Translations under genes and position numbers: made by a program
In this document: positions 1-5,114 of the stretch, piece by piece
Layout of the letters: the number at the start of each line of letters is the position of its first letter
Numbering within the stretch: the stretch's first letter is position 1
Assembly: GCA_964503685.1 (NCBI GenBank)
Contig: CAZDAW010000113.1
Coordinates: 1-10,715 of the forward strand
Length of the DNA stretch: 10,715 nt
Source: CAZDAW01 sp964503685
GTDB taxonomy: Bacteria > Chloroflexota > Anaerolineae > Anaerolineales > Anaerolineaceae
Direction of reading: 5' to 3'
The notes under the pieces: generated by a model
What the model was told of the DNA's origin: nothing
What the model saw: only the letters and a program-made list of their open reading frames with translations
Databases searched by the model: none

Positions 1-2
1 AA

Positions 3-107
3 TGGCTACGGGGTCTGGAATTTTCACCCGTTGACAAACCGGGTTTTTGGGAGCAGGCCGGATATCACAATGACGCAGACGTTTGGAAAGAGGAACGATT
101 TGGTTAA
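3..107 (+). CDS. C-terminal end of a sulfite-oxidase-like molybdopterin oxidoreductase (partial)
   Basis: The window opens inside a gene: the third frame is open from the left edge to a TAA at 105-107 and encodes 34 residues rich in aromatic and acidic residues. The tail contains PGFWEQAGYHNDADVW followed by KEERFG. From memory this resembles the C-terminal signature of YuiH/MsrP-like oxidoreductases of the sulfite oxidase molybdopterin-binding fold, where a FWE-x-x-GYHNDADPW-x-EER ending is common. Only the tail is visible, so neither cofactor residues nor substrate can be judged. Frame 1 is also open here (1-204), but its translation resembles no family I know and it runs into the next gene. 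The family call rests on a short motif and is moderate in confidence. Confidence 0.55.
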   Translation, partial: WLRGLEFSPVDKPGFWEQAGYHNDADVWKEERFG

Positions 108-176
108 TCTATTGGGTTACAATGCGACTTTTGAGTTGACATTTCGTAATAAAGATAAATGGATATTGCTTAACAT

Positions 177-184
177 AAGGAGAT
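177..184 (+). promoter_or_regulatory. Ribosome binding site of the GlsB-like gene
   Basis: AAGGAGAT lies 7 nt before the ATG at 192 and matches the 16S anti-Shine-Dalgarno well, fixing the start of the small membrane protein. A TTGACA at 136-141 lies upstream, but no convincing -10 box follows at 16-18 nt, so I do not call a promoter. Confidence 0.7.
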
Positions 185-191
185 CTTTATT

Positions 192-446
192 ATGGGAATC
201 TTAACCTGGATCGTCTTCGGGGCATTAGCTGGTTGGGTGGCGAGCATCATATTAGGACGCAGCTCGCGCATGGGCTGTATCTCTAATATTGTAGTGGGTA
301 TTCTGGGTGCAATAATTGGCGGTTTTTTGATGAGTTTCCTGGATTCTTCAGGGATAACTGGCTTTAACCTGAGGAGTTTTTTTGTGGCGGTACTTGGCGC
401 TGTTATCCTGCTCGGAATAACTGGCTGGTGGTCTCGACGTAGGTGA
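192..446 (+). CDS. GlsB/YeaQ/YmgE family small membrane protein (transglycosylase-associated protein family)
   Basis: This 84-residue protein is nearly all hydrophobic, with three predicted membrane segments at about residues 3-20, 31-52 and 62-79 and a basic tail ending in SRRR. The opening MGILTWIVFGALAGWVAS, the following short loop with a lone RSSRMG, and the glycine-rich second helix (ILGAIIGG) are typical of the GlsB/YeaQ/YmgE family, and the length is normal for it. Members sit in the cytoplasmic membrane and are often induced by stress; the biochemical role is not established and the name 'transglycosylase-associated' is historical. The stop lies 32 nt before the next gene's chosen start, so the two are probably cotranscribed. 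Confidence 0.88.
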   Translation: MGILTWIVFGALAGWVASIILGRSSRMGCISNIVVGILGAIIGGFLMSFLDSSGITGFNLRSFFVAVLGAVILLGITGWWSRRR

Positions 447-460
447 TGTTTGTACACAAT

Positions 461-468
461 AAAGAGGG
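461..468 (+). promoter_or_regulatory. Ribosome binding site that sets the start of the B3/B4 gene at 479
   Basis: AAAGAGGG lies 10 nt before ATG 479. The upstream in-frame GTG (443) and ATG (446) overlap the previous stop codon and have no comparable site, and the extra 12 residues they would add (MMFVHNKEGYLS) are not family-like. Start 479 is therefore preferred. Confidence 0.6.
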
Positions 469-478
469 TTATTTGTCC

Positions 479-1162
479 ATGGAACCAATTATTGTAACAG
501 ATGAATGGAAAGCAACATTTCCGGGTGCATCGGTTGGCATTTTATCTATGGGTGGGGTTAGCAATCCGGTAGATTGTCCCGCGCTTGAAGGAAGAAAGAA
601 AGCACTCGAAAATAATTTGCGAGAAAAATTTGCCGGGAGAATGAAAACCGATTTACTAAATATGGATACGGTTAAAGTATATGATTCATATTACCGTAAA
701 TTTAAGAAAACATATCATGTACAGCTCCAATTAGAAACGATAATTTTCAAAGGAAAGCCTATTCCACATGTAGCAGCCTTGGTCGAAGCCATGTTCATGG
801 CTGAAATTGAGAACCAGCTCTTAACTGCCGGGCATGATCTGGACGCGCTTGAATTACCGGTTACGTTGGATGTTTCAGAAGGCGGTGAACGGTATATGCT
901 TTTACGCGGCCAGGATGAAGAACTCAAACCAGGCGATATGATGATGTTTGATAAGAAGGGGATTATCTCAAGTATTATTTATGGACCTGACCGACGGACG
1001 CAAATTACCTCATCAACCCATAAGGTAATGTTTGTAACATACGCTCCAGCAGGAATTAGTGAAAGAATGATTCTGCATCACCTGGAGACAATTCAGGATT
1101 ATGTTTTGATAATTTCTCCACAAGCGGAAGTGATTTTCAAAAAAATATATACGTCTAATTAA
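479..1162 (+). CDS. Stand-alone B3/B4 (tRNA-binding-like) domain protein
   Basis: The 227-residue product is one domain of the B3/B4 type, the fold found in the beta subunit of phenylalanyl-tRNA synthetase. Visible family features are an N-terminal strand with PGASVGILSMGGVSNP (residues 15-30), a central FKKTYHVQLQLE strand and IPHVAALVEAMFMAEIENQL helix (75-114), the LLTAGHDLD loop (114-122), a LLRGQDEELKPGDMMMFD segment (141-158) and SSIIYGPDRRTQI (164-176). No synthetase catalytic core, anticodon domain or extra OB fold is present, so this is the free-standing form. Such proteins are widespread and poorly characterised; editing, tRNA or small-molecule binding have been suggested by analogy only. 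The protein is cytoplasmic, with no signal peptide. It sits 32 nt after the GlsB-like gene, probably in the same transcript, but the pair gives no obvious joint function. The family is fairly sure, the function unknown. Confidence 0.78.
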   Translation: MEPIIVTDEWKATFPGASVGILSMGGVSNPVDCPALEGRKKALENNLREKFAGRMKTDLLNMDTVKVYDSYYRKFKKTYHVQLQLETIIFKGKPIPHVAALVEAMFMAEIENQLLTAGHDLDALELPVTLDVSEGGERYMLLRGQDEELKPGDMMMFDKKGIISSIIYGPDRRTQITSSTHKVMFVTYAPAGISERMILHHLETIQDYVLIISPQAEVIFKKIYTSN

Positions 1163-1189
1163 TACCTTTGGATTGCTTTTCAAGTTGTT

Positions 1190-1218
1190 GCGCCAGATCT
1201 ACATTCACTGGCGCTTAT
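1190..1218 (+). terminator. Probable rho-independent terminator after the B3/B4 gene
   Basis: A 7-bp GC-rich stem, GCGCCAG (1190-1196) with CTGGCGC (1208-1214), encloses an 11-nt loop 28 nt after the stop codon. The tract that follows (TTATTGCTT) is only partly T-rich; a run of seven Ts lies further on at 1232-1238. The position suits a terminator; the weak T-tract lowers confidence. Confidence 0.5.
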
Positions 1219-1331
1219 TGCTTAATGATGGTTTTTTTAATAAATGATGCAGAAGATATATTTGAAACAGATTATCTGCCATCATGTTTCTTAAAATAGT
1301 TACAATCCATCAATAAAGAATAGGTCAGGCT

Positions 1332-1337
1332 TATAAT
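1332..1337 (+). promoter_or_regulatory. Candidate -10 box for the EamA transporter
   Basis: A perfect TATAAT lies 57 nt before the ATG at 1394 in an AT-rich intergenic stretch. No good -35 element occurs at 16-18 nt upstream and there is no TG extension, so this is a weak call based on one box. Confidence 0.3.
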
Positions 1338-1393
1338 AGCAGATGTTTTAAAAGATCATATATAAGATATTGTTGGTGTTTAAGGAATAGTTT

Positions 1394-2290
1394 ATGGGAC
1401 CGCTTGCCGCACTTTTAACATCCATCTGTTGGGCTTTTTCATCAATTTTTTTTAGCGCTGCCGGTAAGTCGGCCAGTTCTGTGATTATCAATCGTATTCG
1501 ACTTTTGTTAACCTCCCTTCTTTTACTGGTAACTCATTTTGTGATCCAGGGGAGTATCTTACCGACCAATTCCGATTGGGGTCATTGGTTTTGGCTTGGG
1601 ATTTCTGGCATTGTGGGATTAGCGCTGGGAGATGCTCTATTGTTCCAGGCCTACGTGATGATTGGCCCCCGACTTACAACTTTAGTTATGGCCAGTGTTC
1701 CGGTTTTCAGCACAATCATGGCTTGGATATTATTAAACCAGAAGCTTTCAATTATTGAAATATCTGGAATTTTTTTGACAGTGGGCGGCATTTCATGGGT
1801 AATTCTTGAAAATAATGGCAATGGTCATGATCACCGTGATAGACGCCACCAGGTTTATGGTGTTTTATTTGCGTGCGGCGCTGCTGTTTGTCAGGCAATG
1901 GGCCTGGTGCTTTCCGGTCGGGGCCTCTTGGGCGGCTTTCCTCCTCTCTCTGCTGTTTTAATCCGGATATTGGTTGCAATGATAGTAGTCTGGCTTGAGG
2001 CAATAATTCGCGGCCAAGTTGGCGCTACCGTGAACATGGCCAAAAATACATCTGTCTTAAAATATGTTACGCTGGGGAGTATTGTGGGGCCATTTATTGG
2101 CGTATGGTTATCCATGATTGCCGTTCAGCAGATTCGAGTTGGTATTGCTTCTACTCTAATGGCATTAACTCCGATATTTGTTCTACCCTTGTCTAGGATA
2201 TTTTTTAAAGAAAATATTTCATTTCGAGCGGTCTTTGGAACTCTGGTCGCTCTTATCGGCGTTGCAATAATTTATATATTACCTGTTTGA
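1394..2290 (+). CDS. EamA-domain (drug/metabolite transporter superfamily) permease
   Basis: The 298-residue protein has ten predicted membrane helices arranged as two EamA repeats of about 140 residues, the standard DMT architecture and length. The first repeat runs to about residue 138 and carries the usual LGDALLFQAYVMIGPRLTTLV region (78-98) leading into a helix with SVPVFSTIMAW (101-111); the second (about 155-298) ends with MALTPIFVLPLSRIFFKE (256-273) and a last hydrophobic helix. A short loop between the repeats, NGNGHDHRDRRH (141-152), is rich in His, Asp and Arg. DMT proteins export or import small organic solutes such as amino acids or nucleotide precursors across the cytoplasmic membrane; the substrate cannot be read from sequence. 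AAGGA at 1382-1386 gives 7-nt spacing to the ATG. The gene converges on the LysM gene with only 16 bp between stops. Confidence 0.88.
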   Translation: MGPLAALLTSICWAFSSIFFSAAGKSASSVIINRIRLLLTSLLLLVTHFVIQGSILPTNSDWGHWFWLGISGIVGLALGDALLFQAYVMIGPRLTTLVMASVPVFSTIMAWILLNQKLSIIEISGIFLTVGGISWVILENNGNGHDHRDRRHQVYGVLFACGAAVCQAMGLVLSGRGLLGGFPPLSAVLIRILVAMIVVWLEAIIRGQVGATVNMAKNTSVLKYVTLGSIVGPFIGVWLSMIAVQQIRVGIASTLMALTPIFVLPLSRIFFKENISFRAVFGTLVALIGVAIIYILPV

Positions 2291-2306
2291 TAATAAATAA
2301 AGAAGG

Positions 2307-3092
2307 TCACTTTTTCAACCGGCTGGCATAGACACCAAGAGCTATCGCGCCGATCAATAATATGCCGCCTATAATTCCTAATAAGGGGGAATTGTTTCCT
2401 TCCTCTTGATTTGTCGGGGCAGTCGCTGAATTTTGTTGCGCCCCAAAATCCAGATAGGTTTCATCTCCCGCTATAACCTTTAAAGCATAATTCATTGCAG
2501 TGGTTGGATTATATCCATCAGGAACTGCCACGCTGATATTGTAGTCACCTTCAGGGACTTCTTCCACACAAACCGGATCGGTTCCTTCCAGAGAATTTTT
2601 TGTCAACGAGATTTTCCCCAGGCGATCGGTCAGACTGATGGCAGCATTAGGTATGCTGACCTCCGTAGATTGCCGGACTGCATCACCATTAATATCATCG
2701 AACACAAGAATACATACTGTGGCGTTACCATTATTCATTGGCGTAGGCGTGGGTATCGATGGATCAATGGTTGGGGTCATATCTGGCAGTGGCGTAGCCG
2801 CCGGCTTTTCTACAAAACCCAGGATGAGATCATCGCCCGGCGTCAAAGTGCAATCTGCGTCGAGTTTATTCAAGGCTTTCAATTGGTCTTGCGAAACACC
2901 AGTGATAGCTGATATTCGCCAACAACTATCTCCGGGTTGTACAATATATACTATTCGTCCATCCGCTCCCGCTGTTGGTGTGGGAATTGTTGCTCCCTGC
3001 TGAGACGGAGTGGCTATTGCAGTCTTTAGAGGGCTGATAAGAAGGAAAACCAACAGAGTGAGACTCAAGACCATCAATATATTTTTTCTCAT
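2307..3092 (-). CDS. Secreted, membrane-anchored LysM protein with an SdrD/CnaB-like domain
   Basis: The 261-residue product begins with a signal peptide (MRKN, a hydrophobic core to about residue 20, likely AIA cleavage near residue 27). A Pro/Thr linker leads to one LysM domain (about 48-92: YIVQPGDSCWRISAITGVS, ending LTPGDDLIL), which binds peptidoglycan or related glycans in this family; it carries two cysteines (57, 81) that could form a disulfide. A second Thr/Pro linker (about 98-119) precedes a beta-rich region (124-217) with CILVFDDINGDAVRQ and GDYNISVAVPDGY, resembling SdrD B-like/CnaB domains. A hydrophobic C-terminal helix (237-256) with a basic tail (SRLKK) predicts an anchor, so the protein should face the outside while held in the membrane. 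No catalytic domain is visible, so a cell-wall binding or structural role is likely. The ATG at 3092 is preferred to the GTG at 3101 because GGTGA (3098-3102) sits 5 nt before it. Confidence 0.75.
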   Translation of the reverse strand: MRKNILMVLSLTLLVFLLISPLKTAIATPSQQGATIPTPTAGADGRIVYIVQPGDSCWRISAITGVSQDQLKALNKLDADCTLTPGDDLILGFVEKPAATPLPDMTPTIDPSIPTPTPMNNGNATVCILVFDDINGDAVRQSTEVSIPNAAISLTDRLGKISLTKNSLEGTDPVCVEEVPEGDYNISVAVPDGYNPTTAMNYALKVIAGDETYLDFGAQQNSATAPTNQEEGNNSPLLGIIGGILLIGAIALGVYASRLKK

Positions 3093-3097
3093 AGCAG

Positions 3098-3102
3098 TCA
3101 CC
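3098..3102 (-). promoter_or_regulatory. Ribosome binding site deciding the LysM gene start
   Basis: On the minus strand GGTGA lies 5 nt before ATG 3092 and matches the downstream half of the 16S complement (GGAGGTGATC). The alternative GTG at 3101 lies inside this element and so would leave it without a site. Confidence 0.5.
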
Positions 3103-3109
3103 AGTTTTT

Positions 3110-3118
3110 ATTATAACA
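3110..3118 (-). promoter_or_regulatory. Candidate extended -10 promoter of the LysM gene
   Basis: The minus strand reads TGTTATAAT, a consensus TATAAT with a TG extension. No good -35 is found at the right distance, which extended -10 promoters can tolerate. Transcription would start about 10-12 nt before the ATG, giving a very short leader that just includes the Shine-Dalgarno site. Confidence 0.4.
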
Positions 3119-3353
3119 TTGGTTTTTCGAGGCAAATATCATTAATTGAATTACAATATGAAGGTGTGTTGATTTTGATTGCCAGGTTAAGGAATTGTAT
3201 TAAGGCAATGCTTTTCCACCTGTTTATTTATTGAAGATGTAAAAGTTGTTTGGAGAATTATTTTTATATCCTTTTGGGCATTACAGGCCCGCGCACAGAC
3301 TCAAATAGAATCTTCTGTTGAAGCAGGCCTTATAAAATACTAACACATTATAC

Positions 3354-3359
3354 GGAGGT
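3354..3359 (+). promoter_or_regulatory. Strong ribosome binding site of the carbamoyltransferase
   Basis: GGAGGT, a full Shine-Dalgarno match, lies 5 nt before ATG 3365. It is the strongest site among the complete genes of the window and suggests high translation. Confidence 0.75.
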
Positions 3360-3364
3360 AATAT

Positions 3365-4423
3365 ATGCAAACCACAACATTTAGAGGTCGGGATTTCTTG
3401 GCCGAAACAGATTATACTCGCGAAGAGATTGAAACTATTCTGAGCGTTGCGGAAGATTTGAAAAAGGATCGGGCGAAAGGTGTTCCTCATGACCATATCT
3501 TACGCGGTAAGACGCTCTTCATGATTTTTTATAACCAATCTCTCCGCACTCGTAATTCATTTGAGGCCGGTATGACCCAGTTGGGAGGACATGCGCATTA
3601 CCTGGATCCATCCAAGATTTACACCCCGGCAATGGAAGGACACGAAATTGCTTATACCACTGAACGCGTTTCAGATGTGGCGCGTGTACTTGACCGCATG
3701 GGTGATGCGATCGCCATTCGTTGTTATGGCGACCCCGTTGAATGGGAGTATGGTGGTTCTCATGCCATGCTACGGGAATTTGCTCGTTGGGCCGGCATCC
3801 CAGTCATAAACATGGAGGATGACATTTACCATCCATGCCAGGGACTTGCAGATATTTTAACTGTCAAAGAGAAATTTGGCGGCTTTAAAGGCGTTAAGTT
3901 CACTATGTCTTGGGCATATTCACCGAGCGTCCATAAACCCCGCGCTGTACCTCAATCTGCTATTCTCTATGCAACAATGATGGGTATGGAAGTTACCCTG
4001 GCGCATCCAAAAGGGATGGAGCTTGATCCGAAAATCATAAAACAATGTGAAGATTATGCTGAAAAGTATGATGGTTCATTCCGTATCACCGATGATTTCA
4101 AGGGCGCAATGGAAGGTGCTCATGTTGTTTATCCAAAGGCCTGGTGTGCAACTCCAATTTTCCAACCGCCTGTAGGTAAATCTGACGCGAAGAAAACCCA
4201 GGAAATCTTTGACCAGTACAAAGACTGGATTTGCACAAAAGAGATTATGGATATCGCAGATAAGAATGCCATTTATTTGCATTGTTTGCCTTGCGACCGT
4301 GGCTATGAGGTCACCAATGAGGTGATTGATAAGACATCTGGACCTGGATGGGTTTCCGCTGTCTTTGATGAAGCAGAAAACCGTCTGCATGTTCAGAAAG
4401 CGGTTATGAGTCTGGTAATGTAG
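3365..4423 (+). CDS. Carbamoyltransferase of the AOTC/SOTC/YgeW branch (not canonical ornithine type)
   Basis: This 352-residue protein belongs to the aspartate/ornithine carbamoyltransferase superfamily, which moves the carbamoyl group of carbamoyl phosphate to an amine, or runs the reverse phosphorolysis. The carbamoyl phosphate motif SLRTR is at residues 59-63, HPCQGLAD at 156-163, HCLP at 306-309 and DEAENRLHVQKAVM at 335-348. The ornithine-specific DxWxSMG loop of true OTCs is absent; YPKAWCATP (256-264) occupies that place, as in N-acetylornithine carbamoyltransferase and E. coli YgeW. MSWAYSPSVHKPRAVPQ (181-197) and VTLAHPKG (210-217) look closest to YgeW. By my own alignment the acetyl-recognising Glu of Xanthomonas AOTC (Glu92) falls on Thr99, and its carboxylated Lys302 on Glu315. 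The substrate is therefore unclear. The gene precedes a molybdenum hydroxylase operon, pointing to catabolism rather than arginine synthesis. Automatic pipelines may name it argF, which I would not endorse. Confidence 0.82.
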   Translation: MQTTTFRGRDFLAETDYTREEIETILSVAEDLKKDRAKGVPHDHILRGKTLFMIFYNQSLRTRNSFEAGMTQLGGHAHYLDPSKIYTPAMEGHEIAYTTERVSDVARVLDRMGDAIAIRCYGDPVEWEYGGSHAMLREFARWAGIPVINMEDDIYHPCQGLADILTVKEKFGGFKGVKFTMSWAYSPSVHKPRAVPQSAILYATMMGMEVTLAHPKGMELDPKIIKQCEDYAEKYDGSFRITDDFKGAMEGAHVVYPKAWCATPIFQPPVGKSDAKKTQEIFDQYKDWICTKEIMDIADKNAIYLHCLPCDRGYEVTNEVIDKTSGPGWVSAVFDEAENRLHVQKAVMSLVM

Positions 4424-4454
4424 CGTATTCACGATGGCGTGAGCGGCATATAAA

Positions 4455-4506
4455 ATTCATACCGGTTACTTTTCAAGTGATCGGTATGAATTCCTGGTTC
4501 TTTTTT
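4455..4506 (+). terminator. Long stem-loop, probable terminator after the carbamoyltransferase
   Basis: ATTCATACCG (4455-4464) pairs perfectly with CGGTATGAAT (4482-4491), and the inside continues through wobble pairs into ACTT/AAGT, giving a 17-bp stem (4455-4471 with 4475-4491) around a 3-nt TTC loop. It starts 31 nt after the stop codon. A run of six Ts is at 4501-4506, 9 nt past the stem rather than directly after it, so termination may be leaky. AT-rich arms mean it could also be a dyad operator for the operon that follows. Confidence 0.55.
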
Positions 4507-4523
4507 GCACTTCCCGTTTTTTA

Positions 4524-4529
4524 TATAAT
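4524..4529 (+). promoter_or_regulatory. Candidate -10 box for the molybdenum hydroxylase operon
   Basis: A perfect TATAAT lies 66 nt before the ATG at 4596, just after the stem-loop. The sequence 17 nt upstream is TTTTTT, a poor -35; TTGCAC at 4505-4510 is better but only 13 nt away. The -10 alone supports the call. Confidence 0.35.
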
Positions 4530-4584
4530 AAATTACTGGTAATTATTTGGCCCAAATCATTGTATTCATAGAAATTGCCAATTT

Positions 4585-4589
4585 AGGAG
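4585..4589 (+). promoter_or_regulatory. Ribosome binding site that sets the 2Fe-2S subunit start at 4596
   Basis: AGGAG ends directly at the first possible ATG (4590), leaving no spacing, but is 6 nt from the second ATG (4596). Start 4596 is therefore chosen, giving MKIEFTLNGE, which matches typical family N-termini. Confidence 0.6.
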
Positions 4590-4595
4590 ATGTCG

Positions 4596-5114
4596 ATGAA
4601 AATTGAGTTCACATTGAATGGCGAAGTGATGGGTGTGGAAGTTCCTCCAGACCTTACCTTGTTGGATATGATACGTGATTATTTGAAATTGACTGGAACG
4701 AAATGCGGTTGCAATATCGGGGAATGTGGCGCATGCTCAGTGATTCTGAATGGCAAGTTAGTAAAATCCTGTATGATACAGGCCCAGCGGGTTAATGGAT
4801 GCAGCATTGTTACTATTGAAGGTGTTCATGCCCCTGATGGGGGGCCAAACGATTTACAACAAGCCTTCTTGAGACATGGCGCAACCCAGTGTGGCTACTG
4901 TACGCCAGGGATGATTCTTGCCGGAGAAGCGCTGCTTGCAAAAAATCAGACGCCGAGTCAGGAAGATATTAAAAAGGCGATTTCCGGGAATCTTTGCCGT
5001 TGTACAGGATATCAACAGATTATTGATGCAATTGCGGAAACAGCTCAACAGCGCTTGGCTAATCATGGAAATAAAATTCAACATTCAAGTATAAATTCGG
5101 GAGGCGACCAATGA
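4596..5114 (+). CDS. 2Fe-2S subunit of a xanthine dehydrogenase family molybdenum hydroxylase
   Basis: The 172-residue protein has the two iron-sulfur domains of the small subunit of molybdenum hydroxylases. The N-terminal plant-ferredoxin-like domain binds a 2Fe-2S cluster through Cys39, Cys44, Cys47 and Cys59 (CGCNIGECGACSV, spacing C-x4-C-x2-C-x11-C). The helical C-terminal domain binds the second cluster through Cys99, Cys102, Cys134 and Cys136 (QCGYCTPGM and GNLCRCTGY). It passes electrons from the molybdenum centre of the large subunit to FAD or another acceptor in the cytoplasm. Length is normal (about 150-175), with a slightly extended polar tail. Its stop overlaps the start of the large subunit (ATGA at 5111-5114), showing translational coupling. 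No FAD-binding domain is fused to it, and none is encoded between the two subunits or directly after them. Confidence 0.93.
   Translation: MKIEFTLNGEVMGVEVPPDLTLLDMIRDYLKLTGTKCGCNIGECGACSVILNGKLVKSCMIQAQRVNGCSIVTIEGVHAPDGGPNDLQQAFLRHGATQCGYCTPGMILAGEALLAKNQTPSQEDIKKAISGNLCRCTGYQQIIDAIAETAQQRLANHGNKIQHSSINSGGDQ

Noticed and set aside
136..141. TTGACA as the -35 of a promoter for the GlsB-like gene.
   Set aside because: No acceptable -10 hexamer at 16-18 nt; a single box is not enough.
1..204. Frame 1 open from the left edge to 204 (67 codons).
   Set aside because: Its translation resembles no family I know and overlaps the GlsB-like start, whereas frame 3 gives a recognisable oxidoreductase tail ending at 107.
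443..478. Upstream GTG/ATG start for the B3/B4 protein overlapping the previous stop.
   Set aside because: No good ribosome binding site, and the extra residues are not family-like; ATG 479 has AAAGAGGG upstream.
3178..3209. ATTGCC/GGCAAT inverted repeat in the LysM-carbamoyltransferase intergenic region.
   Set aside because: Only 6 bp with a 20-nt loop in AT-rich DNA; could occur by chance. I see nothing else clear in this gap except the LysM promoter and the ribosome binding site.
3010..3234. Plus-strand 74-codon frame across the LysM gene start.
   Set aside because: Mostly antisense to the LysM signal peptide, no ribosome binding site, no family resemblance.
3331..3338. TATAAAAT as the carbamoyltransferase -10 box.
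   Set aside because: No matching -35 element, and the surrounding DNA is AT-rich enough for chance matches.
3365..4423. Naming the carbamoyltransferase argF (ornithine carbamoyltransferase).
   Set aside because: The ornithine-binding SMG loop is missing and the sequence is closer to AOTC/YgeW; context is catabolic rather than arginine biosynthesis.
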